DNA of 54,239 nucleotides. It comes from Lachnospiraceae bacterium UBA7110 (lineage in GTDB: Bacteria; Bacillota; Clostridia; Lachnospirales; Lachnospiraceae). The notes beneath the pieces were generated by a model. It was not told the origin of the DNA. It did not search any database and was given only the letters and a program-made list of their open reading frames with translations. Positions 7,581 through 16,145 of this stretch are shown piece after piece. The stretch is taken from NCBI GenBank assembly GCA_002492295.1, contig DKYC01000056.1:1-54239 (forward strand), given 5' to 3'. Positions within the stretch are counted from its first letter, which is position 1. Every line of letters begins with the position of its first letter. A program made the position numbers and the translations under genes.

Positions 7581-8774
7581 TTAGTAAAACACATGATTTC
7601 CAATCACAAGTCCTGACCTGCCGTTATTTCTTCTGAAATGAAGCGCGTCGCCGACATTGCATGCACCGTTAATCACCTCGTTTGCCGCCTGCACGCAGGA
7701 AGCCTTGATATTTTTATTTAAAATCAACGATTCCATTTTCCCCTTAGAAGCAGGTACAAACTGACCTGATGCATAAATAACATCTGTTATTGTATTGGGA
7801 TAGCCGCCGCTTCTGACACGGTTCATAACAACCGCGCCGACTGCCACCTGACCTTCATACGGCTCGCCCCCTGCCTCACACTGAATGAGCGCTGCCAAAA
7901 TATCAAGCTCAGACGCAGTAGCCATCACTGCCTCTTTCTGTGCAATTCTCTTTGCCTCGGCCGCTGCTGCGGCTCTTGCCCTCTCTGCTTCCTCCCTGGC
8001 TTTGATAACAGCCATGGACTCTGCCTTGTCTATATCAAATACAACCTTCACGTACTCTTTCGCAACATAGCCTTTTGTTCCTTCGTAATTTACGCTTATC
8101 CAGTCGCCTTCCTCCGCGATTGCCTCTACTGCCTCACCGTTTGCCAAAAGTCCGAGCACGCCTGACTCTAAATCCGCGTCCATTCTGACTCTGAGCGTTT
8201 CTGTCTCAGAATATGCTGTCAGCATTCCAACGTCTTTTGCGATTTTCTTCGCCTCTTCGTCGAAATACAGATAATCGTTCTTTATCCAACCCGTAACGTC
8301 ACCAGACTTTACTTTTGTCCATCCGGCAATCTGCTCTACGATTTCACCACCGCAGTCCTTGTAAAGCACGCCGACTTTCTCTGCGTCCTGATCGGCGTCC
8401 TGCCGCATATTGACGAACTCGTTTACCTTCGCCATTACAAGTGTACTTTTTTCCTTTTTCTCTGCCTTTGCACTCTTCTTTGCAAACGCAATCAGTTCTT
8501 CCTTTTCCATTGAAATGTTTGCGTCCAGTATGTCCGCTGCGCCTGCCGTTGTAAGGGACTGCTGATCCCTGCCAAGAACCGCCGCCGTGCCTGCTACGAT
8601 ACTGACTTCTGAATTCATCTTGTCTGACGTGGCTTTCTGCTCACTGCCCGGTTTCCCTGCCGTGAAGCTTTCCTTTGTGCCAGCCGCTTCCGTGCTGACC
8701 GGAGAAGCTGTAAACGCAGCCGCTGCTGCCATAATGAACAACAGACATTTCCACTTTTTACAATTTGCCTTCAT
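7581..8774 (-). CDS. Secreted SleB-type cell wall hydrolase with two SH3 domains
   Basis: A 397-aa exported protein. A signal peptide covers about residues 1-30 (KWKCLLFIMAAAAAFTASPV). Two bacterial SH3 domains follow, at about 112-171 (VNEFVNMRQDADQDAEKVGV) and 187-244, likely for wall binding. A short Ala/Arg/Glu helical linker leads to a C-terminal Hydrolase_2 domain (about 289-397) with the catalytic-region pattern IQCEAGGEPYEGQVAVGAVV and the ending DALHFRR. SleB and CwlJ relatives lyse spore cortex peptidoglycan, but SH3-bearing versions also occur in vegetative wall turnover, so the substrate stage is open. GGAG lies 6 bases before the ATG. A sigma-A-type promoter inside a palindrome lies about 190 bases upstream and a strong terminator follows, so it stands alone. 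Confidence 0.88.
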   Translation of the reverse strand: MKANCKKWKCLLFIMAAAAAFTASPVSTEAAGTKESFTAGKPGSEQKATSDKMNSEVSIVAGTAAVLGRDQQSLTTAGAADILDANISMEKEELIAFAKKSAKAEKKEKSTLVMAKVNEFVNMRQDADQDAEKVGVLYKDCGGEIVEQIAGWTKVKSGDVTGWIKNDYLYFDEEAKKIAKDVGMLTAYSETETLRVRMDADLESGVLGLLANGEAVEAIAEEGDWISVNYEGTKGYVAKEYVKVVFDIDKAESMAVIKAREEAERARAAAAAEAKRIAQKEAVMATASELDILAALIQCEAGGEPYEGQVAVGAVVMNRVRSGGYPNTITDVIYASGQFVPASKGKMESLILNKNIKASCVQAANEVINGACNVGDALHFRRNNGRSGLVIGNHVFY

Positions 8775-8944
8775 AATTTACTCCATTTCCTTTTTTGTAA
8801 TAAACTTTGCAGCTATTCAGTACGTTCCTTACCAAATTTTTACAACATATTACATATTTTTACATAATATGCATCTGTTTATCAAAGTTTCTTACATTTT
8901 TACGACAAATGTTACATAAATATTAACACCTATTACGATTTTAT

Positions 8945-8973
8945 ATAATAACAAAGAGTTCACGACTTGTCAA
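8945..8973 (-). promoter_or_regulatory. Sigma-A promoter of the SleB-type gene
   Basis: On the minus strand TTGACA (8973-8968) precedes TATTAT (8950-8945) with a 17-base spacer. Transcription would begin near 8938. Confidence 0.7.
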
Positions 8974-8982
8974 GTCATGAAC
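8958..8982. promoter_or_regulatory. 25-base palindrome covering the -35 element
   Basis: GTTCA.GACTTG and CAAGTC.TGAAC are inverted around one central base, with a single mismatch pair. The -35 hexamer of the downstream gene lies within the palindrome. It could be a repressor operator, or the stem of a terminator for the exosortase unit, although no clean T-run follows. Confidence 0.55.
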
Positions 8983-9113
8983 CCCAATATTTTTATTAAA
9001 ATTAAACTATTTTTGTTTTCTAAATTGTTTATTTTGTACAAATTTTCTTGAAAAATTGACATTTTATAGCATTTTTGCGTTCCGAAACCATGCCTTACAA
9101 AGCATTTCGCCCC

Positions 9114-9887
9114 TTATGCATCAACACGCCTGATAATTTTTATCAGCTTTGTTTTCATGGAAGTTATTATAGAAGATACCGCGGAAAAACCAGCCATAAC
9201 AGCAACGCATACGCCTGTCACAAGCGCCGCATACTGTAAAAACCCACTCCATTCCTGTTGGTAAAGTCTGCCCAAAAACGGAATCACAAGGACAACCGCG
9301 GCATACCAGAATACTGGTACCGCTATCTTTTTTTTGCATTTTGCCTCGTTCTCCCCACAAGCTGCGCCAAACATCTGCGTACAGATTTTTTCCGTTATAA
9401 TATATAGAATAAACAGAACCGAAAAGTAAACCGTCGTGCCAATCATGGTGTGCAGCCTCTCCGACGTCAGCCATTTTGGCATAAGCCCTTTATCTTCCAA
9501 AAACAGCGGTATATAAATTGCTGCCGTTATCCGGATTCCATTTACAATAACAGTTGTTACATATGCGAATCCCATACTGAAAACAAGCCAAAGCACCTTT
9601 TTTCTCCCTGTTGCCAACCGATGCGTAAACGAAAACACCGCCATCAGAAACGTCAGTACAAGAAACCGCACGCCTGCACACGAGGCTGCAATAATAAACC
9701 GGTATCTATCGCTGACATATCCTATTTGCGCAACATATTCAAATGAAATTCCCCCGAGGATCTTAACACACCATGCAGCAGGAGCTAAAATCCATATAAG
9801 GGCATCACTGTCCGCCGTACTGTAAAACCGCCTTAAAAGAAACGCCACAGACACGGCAGACACATATATTAACCCGTTTTTTCTCAT
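9114..9887 (-). CDS. xrtK: Exosortase (XrtK-like membrane cysteine transpeptidase)
   Basis: A 257-aa polytopic membrane protein with about 6-8 hydrophobic segments. It has the three invariant features of exosortases: a cysteine in the ASCAGVRFL motif (C70), an arginine in NGIRI (R119) and a histidine in ERLHTMIG (H146), each at the edge of a membrane helix. Exosortases cut PEP-CTERM-type sorting tails and anchor or release the cargo. The ATG at 9887 was chosen because it overlaps the stop of the VIT/VWA gene as ATGA; an open frame runs 14 codons upstream. The upstream gene ends in a PEP-CTERM-like tail, so it is the obvious dedicated substrate. Exosortases are mainly known from Gram-negative and archaeal genomes. 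The K subtype is from memory; membership in the exosortase/archaeosortase superfamily is more secure. Confidence 0.78.
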   Translation of the reverse strand: MRKNGLIYVSAVSVAFLLRRFYSTADSDALIWILAPAAWCVKILGGISFEYVAQIGYVSDRYRFIIAASCAGVRFLVLTFLMAVFSFTHRLATGRKKVLWLVFSMGFAYVTTVIVNGIRITAAIYIPLFLEDKGLMPKWLTSERLHTMIGTTVYFSVLFILYIITEKICTQMFGAACGENEAKCKKKIAVPVFWYAAVVLVIPFLGRLYQQEWSGFLQYAALVTGVCVAVMAGFSAVSSIITSMKTKLIKIIRRVDA

Positions 9888-12049
9888 GATAATTTCCGCT
9901 TTCTTTTTCCTGTACGCAAAATCTGCCATCCTGCAAGTCCCAAAACCATGACTGCCAAAAACGCCTCCCCAGGTTCGCTGCCCATCATATAGCCGCCCAA
10001 CGCAAAGTCCGATACTCCTAACGGCAGCGGAAGCGGCTGGTCGGTATCGACTGCATTGCCCTCCGGATTGCGTATGGTTTCCACAACTGCGATAAACGAT
10101 GTATAGGGCGTAAGCATATTGTAAGTCAGTCCAAGCTGCGTCACCTCATCCTTTACGTCCGGATTATCGTTTGTCATTCCGTAGTCCGTAAGCCGTTCCA
10201 CCTTCTTCTGCGCCCATAAATAGCTCAGTGCGTCGCTCTCCAGCGTCACTGCGGAAAGAGCTTGCACCTGTGCAGCGGCTTCGCTGTCCGACTTTTGGAT
10301 ATCCTGCAGGATTTCGGCGACGGAAACCGTCTGGTCATAGTCCCCGCTGCCTGTCTTTCCTGTAATCCGAACGCTTCCCGCAGGCTCGCCGCGCCACTTT
10401 CCAAGCAGTACAATCGGTTTTTGCGCATAAAGCGTTGGCAGTATTGCAGGCTCTACATCGTAAGCGTCAAATTCTTCAAACGTCACGTCAATGTCCGTCA
10501 TTACTGGAGACTGGATATACGTTTGGAACTGCCGCGCCGTTTCATCCGCGTCCTCCTCATTCGTGACAACAAACGGCTCTCCCTGTCCGGTTCTTGCAAT
10601 GCCGTTTATCAGATAGCGGTTGACCGAGCTGCCGATTCCAAATGAAAAGAAATCAGAAGTCCCCGCGTTTTCGCCAATCAGCCGGAAAATATCAGCCTCG
10701 TCAAAAACATAACCGTCCGTAATCACGACAACGCTGCGCGACACGTTTTCCTTCGCCGGAATTGCAACCGCCTTCTCAAGCGCCGGCAAAAGCTCCGTAC
10801 CACCGCCCTCCTGCGTGTCAATCATCCGTATGGCACGTTTAACGTTCGCCTCTGTAGCAGGAAGCGATGTGTCCGACAAACGGTATGCCTCGTCCGAAAA
10901 TAAAATCAGGTTAAACACATCTGTCTCACGCAAATCCGTTACAAGATTTCCAATAAGCTTCTTTGCCGTGTCGAGCGGATAACCGTACATAGAACCGGAG
11001 ATATCAAGCACAAAGATATATTCCCGCGCCGGAATATCGGTTGTCTCAATGCGGTTTGGCGGCTGCACCATCAGCATAAAAAAGTTTTCGTTTTCACCCT
11101 TATTGAGCAGCAGCCCCGTGGAAATTTCCTCTCCCGTAAGCTTATAATCCAGGATAAAGTCCCTGTTTCCGGCATAATCAGAAGCATCCGTGAGCGAAAC
11201 TGCCGCTTTGGTCTCATTCTCCCACGCAACATTAATTTGATGGGAGCTGCTCGTAAGTTCCGTAATCGGAACTGCCGCCGAAATACTGACATGAATGTCA
11301 TATTTATCCTTCGGCAAAGTGCCCTCATGCAGGTATGGCGTATCCGCCCACTCCTCGCGCACGCCGCTTTCATCTAAAATGGGACTGACATATCTTGGAC
11401 CAACAACAGTCGGATAGACAAAGCTGTAAGTCCCCTCTGCAGGCGTAATCAGCTCCGTATAATGGAGGTCAATGGAAACCACATCCTGCGGCATGATGTT
11501 TGCGATATTCATCGAAAATACATTCGGTCGTTCCTCCTCCAAAAGAGATGCGCTTTTCCCTTCCTCCTTCGCCTCCTCAAATTCTTCCTTTGCCTCTTCC
11601 TTTTCCTTAATCTGCGCCGTCACAAGCTGATTGCCAATCCGCATTTGCATACCGTGGACCGTAACCTTGTCAGACGCCGGAAACACATAGCTTGCATTGA
11701 GCGGGGCAGTTCCTACGTTCGCATAAGTCTGCAGCACATGAATGTCCGCAATCATTCCATTAATATCAACTGTCACGCTTGTCTCCTTTAACGGGAAGCA
11801 GTCAAGCGACGGGTCCTGCGTTTCCACATAAAAATAGGGCGCACCCGTTTTATTCGTATCCTGCGTCTCCTCCTCGGCATGAACCGTCAGGCAAAGAGAG
11901 CTGATAAGAACAAACGCCGCCCCTGTTAAAATCAAGCAGAGAAAATTTCTTTCTCTGCTTGTGCGCCGGGCATCCGTCAGTTTACTGACATCTTTCATTT
12001 GGATGCCCGTGTGCATAACGTCAAAAAGTTTTTCAAATTTCTTCATCAT
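9884..12049 (-). CDS. VIT and VWA domain surface protein with PEP-CTERM-like tail
   Basis: A 721-aa exported protein. A hydrophobic segment at about 36-58 follows a longer than usual cytosolic stretch. A VIT domain lies at about 82-205 (ADIHVLQTYANVGTAPLNAS), followed by a VWA domain with an intact metal-ion site DISGSM (349-354). The C-terminus has the sorting-signal plan: an SEPGEAF motif (691-697), a hydrophobic helix and a basic RTGKRKRK end. That matches PEP-CTERM signals recognised by exosortases, and the next gene encodes one, coupled by ATGA. In animals the VIT/VWA pair occurs in inter-alpha-trypsin inhibitor heavy chains; in bacteria its cargo is unknown, but VWA domains usually bind protein ligands through Mg2+. 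A weak promoter-like sequence (TTGATG-16-TATCAG) lies near 12107-12134. Confidence 0.85.
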   Translation of the reverse strand: MMKKFEKLFDVMHTGIQMKDVSKLTDARRTSRERNFLCLILTGAAFVLISSLCLTVHAEEETQDTNKTGAPYFYVETQDPSLDCFPLKETSVTVDINGMIADIHVLQTYANVGTAPLNASYVFPASDKVTVHGMQMRIGNQLVTAQIKEKEEAKEEFEEAKEEGKSASLLEEERPNVFSMNIANIMPQDVVSIDLHYTELITPAEGTYSFVYPTVVGPRYVSPILDESGVREEWADTPYLHEGTLPKDKYDIHVSISAAVPITELTSSSHQINVAWENETKAAVSLTDASDYAGNRDFILDYKLTGEEISTGLLLNKGENENFFMLMVQPPNRIETTDIPAREYIFVLDISGSMYGYPLDTAKKLIGNLVTDLRETDVFNLILFSDEAYRLSDTSLPATEANVKRAIRMIDTQEGGGTELLPALEKAVAIPAKENVSRSVVVITDGYVFDEADIFRLIGENAGTSDFFSFGIGSSVNRYLINGIARTGQGEPFVVTNEEDADETARQFQTYIQSPVMTDIDVTFEEFDAYDVEPAILPTLYAQKPIVLLGKWRGEPAGSVRITGKTGSGDYDQTVSVAEILQDIQKSDSEAAAQVQALSAVTLESDALSYLWAQKKVERLTDYGMTNDNPDVKDEVTQLGLTYNMLTPYTSFIAVVETIRNPEGNAVDTDQPLPLPLGVSDFALGGYMMGSEPGEAFLAVMVLGLAGWQILRTGKRKRKLS

Positions 12050-12202
12050 ATTGTACCCAGTCCTTTCCTAAAATCTATGACCGGAGCGTCCTAAGCCCTA
12101 ACCCCTCCGATACTGATACAATACAATGACCGTTCATCAAACTTGCATCTTATTTAGCAGCAAACAAGACACATTTTTGCATAAAATTTGCATAATTTTT
12201 CA

Positions 12203-13000
12203 TCATCTCATACTTTCCGCTTTTTCGACACAAGCCGCCACCGCGTCCATCACCGCCGCACGCAGCCCTTTTTCCTCTAAAACCTTCACCGCCTCAATTG
12301 TCGTTCCCGCAGGCGAGCAGACCATATCCTTTAGCTGACCGGGGTGCATTCCCGTCTCCAGCATCAGCTTCGCACTGCCAAGCAGCGACTGCCCCGCAAA
12401 CTCGTATGCCTGCTTCCGCGGGATTCCTGCACACACCGCCGCATCCGCAAGCGCCTCGAGAAATAAAAACACATACGCCGGAGAACTGCCCGCCACACCC
12501 GTAAACGCGTTAATCAGCCGCTCTGGAAGCACACTTGCCGTACCGAAGCTCTCCATGATACGAAGGACAAGCGCTTCATCCTCCTTAGACGTCCCTTCTT
12601 TTAAGCATACACAAGTGCACGCCTCTCCTACAAGCGCAGGCGTGTTCGGCATACAGCGCACTAATCTTACAGCCTTTCCAAACTGCTCCTCTAACCATGC
12701 AATCGTCTTTCCCGCCGCAATCGAAATCACAAGGGTGCCGTCATCCACACTGTCCTTGATTTCCGCAATCACCTCCGGCAAAAAAACAGGCTTTACCGCA
12801 AGCACAAGCACGTCCGCACATGCCGCCACTCTTTGGTTGTCCGTACAGGTCTCTATCCCGTACTGTTTTGATACGCTCTGCACCGTCTGTGCTGTTTTTG
12901 CCGAGCCGATAAGCTCCGCAGGCTGATAAAGCCCCTTCTTGATAATCCCGCCAATCATCGCCGTCGCCATATTTCCCAAACCGATAAATCCGATTCTCAT
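12203..13000 (-). CDS. proC: Pyrroline-5-carboxylate reductase
   Basis: A 265-aa cytosolic enzyme, the last step of proline synthesis, reducing 1-pyrroline-5-carboxylate with NAD(P)H. The Rossmann loop is FIGLGNMATAMIGG at residues 4-17, followed by VLAVKPVFLPEVI and the dimerisation/active-site region VRCMPNTPALVGEA, GVAGSSPAYVFLFLEALADA and the DMVCSPAGTTIEAVKVLEE signature. Length is typical. It lies 72 bases downstream of the SpoU-type methyltransferase. No proA or proB is in the window. Confidence 0.96.
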   Translation of the reverse strand: MRIGFIGLGNMATAMIGGIIKKGLYQPAELIGSAKTAQTVQSVSKQYGIETCTDNQRVAACADVLVLAVKPVFLPEVIAEIKDSVDDGTLVISIAAGKTIAWLEEQFGKAVRLVRCMPNTPALVGEACTCVCLKEGTSKEDEALVLRIMESFGTASVLPERLINAFTGVAGSSPAYVFLFLEALADAAVCAGIPRKQAYEFAGQSLLGSAKLMLETGMHPGQLKDMVCSPAGTTIEAVKVLEEKGLRAAVMDAVAACVEKAESMR

Positions 13001-13072
13001 TTTATCTTACTCCTCTCATAGTCTATACTCTGTAATTTAAAAATCAGAATTTCTTAGGCGGTGTCCGTTACC

Positions 13073-13870
13073 TTAGAAATTCTTTTTATTTTGCCTTAAT
13101 ACTTCAAACATCAAAACCGCGGATGCCACTGCCGCATTTAAGGACTCTACCTGCCCCTTCATCGGAATCTTAATATAATAATCCGCCCTGTCCGCCGTTT
13201 CACGTTTTAATCCGTTCGCCTCATTTCCAATCAGAAATGCCGTCGGCTTTGTGTAATCCTTCAAATCATAATCCGTACTTTCCCTTAAATGCGCCGCATA
13301 TACTGTCACACCGCCCGCCTGCAAATCCGCTATCGCCGTTAAAATATCATTCGTTATGATAAACGGCACCCGATAAACAGAACCCATTGTGGAACGAATG
13401 ACCTTCGGGTTAAAAATATCAACCGTATTTTTTGTCATAATCACACCATCAACGCCCGCGCCCTCGCCTGCCCGAAAAATCGTCCCCAAATTTCCCGGAT
13501 CCTGCAGGTCTTCAAGCAATAAAAATAACTGCCGTTTTCCCGCTAACAAAGACTTCATTGTATAGGAAGGCATTTTCATAACACACAAAATCCCCTGTGG
13601 TGTCTGTGTGTCCGATATTTTTTGAAAAACCTCATCCGAAACCATTTCATAACATTCGTTTTTTAATATTTCAGGCGGATTTTTCGCCAAAAAGCCCTCC
13701 GACACATATATTTCCTGAACCCATTCCCTGGGCGCTTCCAAAAACATTTTAAGCCCTTCAACGATAAAAACGCCCTCGCCATACCGGAGCTTTGCCTTGC
13801 GTTCCAAGCTGACAAGACGCCGCACCTTTGTATTTCCCATGCTTGTAATCACGATATGCTCCTTTCCCAT
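13073..13870 (-). CDS. TrmH/SpoU-family RNA 2'-O-methyltransferase
   Basis: A 265-aa SAM-dependent enzyme that methylates a ribose in rRNA or tRNA. The N-terminal RNA-binding domain (about 1-95) precedes the trefoil-knot SPOUT domain with its three motifs: LEDLQDPGNLGTIFRAGEG, LIGNEANGL and IPMKGQVESLNAAVASAVL. The organisation resembles RlmB and YsgA-type enzymes; which nucleotide is modified cannot be told from sequence alone. It lies 37 bases downstream of ktrA and is probably co-transcribed with it. Confidence 0.9.
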   Translation of the reverse strand: MGKEHIVITSMGNTKVRRLVSLERKAKLRYGEGVFIVEGLKMFLEAPREWVQEIYVSEGFLAKNPPEILKNECYEMVSDEVFQKISDTQTPQGILCVMKMPSYTMKSLLAGKRQLFLLLEDLQDPGNLGTIFRAGEGAGVDGVIMTKNTVDIFNPKVIRSTMGSVYRVPFIITNDILTAIADLQAGGVTVYAAHLRESTDYDLKDYTKPTAFLIGNEANGLKRETADRADYYIKIPMKGQVESLNAAVASAVLMFEVLRQNKKNF

Positions 13871-13907
13871 CCTGCCCCTTTTCCTTGATTTTCCAAATTT
13901 ACGGACC

Positions 13908-14582
13908 TTAATTTACGAAGTGGTTTCTATTCTCCTTAATCAGTTCCTCCGCAACCTCATTTGCCGCCATAATCATCAGATGGTCCCTGTCCTTAATTAC
14001 ATAATCCGCCATCGGCATAAGACTGATTTCAGTCGCATGCTTTTTCTTGATTGCCAGTATGGAAATCTTATATCTTGCAGCAATATTAGACTCGCGGATG
14101 CTCTTTCCCACCCACTCCTTAAGCGGTGACATCTCATAAATCCCGTAATGACCAGGCAGGTCAATGTAGTCAAAAATATTGTCAAGACTATATCGCTCCG
14201 CCCATTTCTGCGCAATGTCCTTTTCCGGATAAATGACCTCGTCCGCACCGTTTCGGAGCAGGAATTTTGCCTGCACATCCCTTGTCGCCTTGCTAATCAC
14301 GCGCTTTGCACCAAGCTCCTTCGCAAGGCTTGTAATCTCCAGGCTGCTTTGAAAATTTGTCCCGATACACACAAACACCACATCAAAATTGGCAATGCCG
14401 ACACTCCTTAAGACCTCTTCCTTCGTACAGTCCCCGATTTTCGTACTGGTGGCAACAGGCACCATATCCTCCACCTTTTCCTCAAACTGGTCCATAATCA
14501 TAACATCATGCCCGTTATCCAAAAAATTCTGTGCCAAATGGTGTCCAAACCGCCCCATTCCGATAATTAAAATTGATTTCAC
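13908..14582 (-). CDS. ktrA: KtrA/TrkA potassium channel gating subunit
   Basis: A 224-aa cytosolic RCK protein that binds nucleotides and gates the membrane partner KtrB. The N-terminal Rossmann domain starts IIGMGRFGHHLAQNFLDNGH, with the acidic ribose-binding residue at the end of strand 2 (MIMDQFEE). The C-terminal RCK_C domain (about 145-224) is the part that binds cyclic di-AMP in Firmicute homologues (established for the family, not shown here). It follows ktrB by 42 bases, the usual two-gene arrangement. Confidence 0.95.
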   Translation of the reverse strand: MKSILIIGMGRFGHHLAQNFLDNGHDVMIMDQFEEKVEDMVPVATSTKIGDCTKEEVLRSVGIANFDVVFVCIGTNFQSSLEITSLAKELGAKRVISKATRDVQAKFLLRNGADEVIYPEKDIAQKWAERYSLDNIFDYIDLPGHYGIYEMSPLKEWVGKSIRESNIAARYKISILAIKKKHATEISLMPMADYVIKDRDHLMIMAANEVAEELIKENRNHFVN

Positions 14583-14624
14583 ACTAATCCTCCATTCCTG
14601 CCAAAATCTTTGGCTTCCAACCTG

Positions 14625-16031
14625 TTACCCTACGATTATCTTTTCCTGCGGCTCCCGCACATTGTTTGTCGCGGGCTTCTTCGCAAACACAAGCGCAAAC
14701 GAAACACTCCCAAGCCTGCCGCAGTACATCAGCAATGCCACAATCAGCTTGGAAGCAACCCCAAGCTCGCGCGTAATCCCCGTTGTCATACCCACCGTAT
14801 TGATTGCGGAAAGCACCTCAAATATTACGTCCGGCATTGCAATCGCAGGCTGCACCGCCATAATCACGCACGCCGCGCCAAACGCAAGCGCGAGGTTAAT
14901 CACAACCACCGCGTTTGCCTTGCGCACCACATCCGCCGTAAGCCGCCTGCCAAACAGATTAATGTCTTCCCGTCCACGCAGCATTGCCACCGCATAGAAC
15001 GTCAGTACGACTATCGTCGTGGTCTTTGCGCCGCCCGCCGTAGAACCCGGACTTCCGCCAATAAACATAAGCAGCATCGTCAGAAGCATTCCCGCATTGG
15101 ACATCGCCCCCGTATCCACTGTGTTAAATCCTGCCGTACGCGGCGTAACCGATGCAAACAACGCTCCCAAAAGCGCCTCCGACGGCGTCATGCCCGCAAA
15201 CGTCGCATCGTACTCAAAAACCAGAAACAGCAGCATTCCCGCCGCCGTAAGCCCCAACGTTGACGCAAGCACGATTTTAGAATGCAGCAGGTATTTTTTA
15301 AAATGCCATTTATGCTTCAGCACGTCATCCCACACAATAAACCCGATACCGCCAATCAAAATCAACAGGCAGATAACCACGTTCACAAGAATATCCCCCT
15401 CAAAGGAAACCAAAGACGAATATTCCTCCTCAATACCCATCAGGTCGAATCCGCCGTTGCAAAACGCCGAAACCGCATGAAATACCGAAAAGTAAATACC
15501 GTTTGCCACGCCAAAGCGCGGGATAAAACGTGTCGCAAGCAGCAGTGCACCGGTCCCTTCCACTATAAAAGTACCCTGTACGATTTTTTTGACAAGTCTT
15601 ACAACTCCCGCAATTTCAAGTGTATTAACACTCTCATGCAGCGTCGCACGCTCCTGCAGGCCAATCCTGCGTTTTAACAGAACCGAAATATACACACCGA
15701 TTGTCATAAAGCCAAGTCCGCCGACCTGTATCAGGCAAAGAATGACAAGCTGCCCGAACAGCGTCCAGTTCTGATACGTATCCGCCGCTACCAAACCTGT
15801 CACGCAGGTCGCGGAAGTCGCCGTAAACAGCGACGTTAGGAGATTTGTCTCCCCGCTCCTTGTGGCAATCGGCAAAGACAGCAGCAGCGCACCAATCATA
15901 ATAATCAGTGCAAAGCCAAACGCAATCAGTCTTGTCGTGGAACGACATGGTGTGGAACGACATGGTGTGGAACGACATGGCATCGAACGTGCAGCTCTTT
16001 TCATCTGTATGTTTTTTAAATGAATTATCAT
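14625..16031 (-). CDS. ktrB: KtrB/TrkH potassium uptake channel subunit
   Basis: A 468-aa membrane protein with the four M1-P-M2 repeats of the SKT superfamily. Filter-type loops are visible as TSATCVTGL, SAFCNGGF, TPRTAGFN and INTVGMTTGI. It takes up K+, probably with Na+ coupling, under control of KtrA. I chose the ATG at 16031, preceded by AGGGGAAAT; the open frame extends 26 codons upstream without a site. The cytosolic N-terminus carries three in-frame PCRST repeats from a 15-base tandem repeat, which I do not know from other KtrB proteins. The pfkA terminator lies just upstream, so ktrBA likely has its own promoter. No cyclic di-AMP riboswitch fits in the 54 bases available. Confidence 0.93.
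   Translation of the reverse strand: MIIHLKNIQMKRAARSMPCRSTPCRSTPCRSTTRLIAFGFALIIMIGALLLSLPIATRSGETNLLTSLFTATSATCVTGLVAADTYQNWTLFGQLVILCLIQVGGLGFMTIGVYISVLLKRRIGLQERATLHESVNTLEIAGVVRLVKKIVQGTFIVEGTGALLLATRFIPRFGVANGIYFSVFHAVSAFCNGGFDLMGIEEEYSSLVSFEGDILVNVVICLLILIGGIGFIVWDDVLKHKWHFKKYLLHSKIVLASTLGLTAAGMLLFLVFEYDATFAGMTPSEALLGALFASVTPRTAGFNTVDTGAMSNAGMLLTMLLMFIGGSPGSTAGGAKTTTIVVLTFYAVAMLRGREDINLFGRRLTADVVRKANAVVVINLALAFGAACVIMAVQPAIAMPDVIFEVLSAINTVGMTTGITRELGVASKLIVALLMYCGRLGSVSFALVFAKKPATNNVREPQEKIIVG
15936..15980. repeat. 15-base tandem repeat, three copies, inside ktrB
   Basis: Units occupy 15936-15950, 15951-15965 and 15966-15980. The last two are identical (TGTGGAACGACATGG) and the first differs at one base. 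Each encodes PCRST in the ktrB frame, so copy-number change would keep the frame. Confidence 0.9.
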
Positions 16032-16085
16032 AACCCCATTTCCCCTGATACAATGATTTAAAGTTAAATACCTGTAGATACAAAT

Positions 16086-16118
16086 AATCCGGAAATGCCC
16101 TTTCGCCACTTCCGGATT
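16086..16118 (-). terminator. Probable pfkA terminator
   Basis: A 9-bp perfect stem AATCCGGAA / TTCCGGATT with a 15-base loop lies 28 bases past the pfkA stop. The following minus-strand sequence is A+T-rich but has only a short T-run, so efficiency is uncertain. Confidence 0.55.
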
Positions 16119-16145
16119 GCATTACTCTTATTCCTATCTTTATTC

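Larger units (their letters stand above)
8775..9113. other. 339-base A+T-rich intergenic region upstream of the SleB-type gene
   Basis: No gene. On the minus strand it holds, in order, the exosortase downstream flank, an interrupted CGAAA/TTTCG hairpin near 9081-9110, a palindrome-embedded promoter (8945-8982) and an untranslated leader of about 165 bases rich in TTACAT/ATGTAA-like segments. The leader is long for a single wall hydrolase, but no known riboswitch fold is recognisable. Confidence 0.6.

Noticed and set aside
8958..8982. LexA box reading of the palindrome
   Set aside because: The arms are GTTC...GAAC, the reverse orientation of the Gram-positive GAAC...GTTC box, and the spacing is wrong.
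14610..15263. 217-codon plus-strand frame opposite ktrB
   Set aside because: Arg/His-rich shadow of a membrane-protein gene, with no binding site.
15936..15980. CRISPR-like repeat
   Set aside because: The copies are directly adjacent without spacers and lie in a coding frame.
16032..16145. Cyclic di-AMP (ydaO) riboswitch before ktrB
   Set aside because: The gap is too short and is filled by the pfkA hairpin; no matching conserved blocks.
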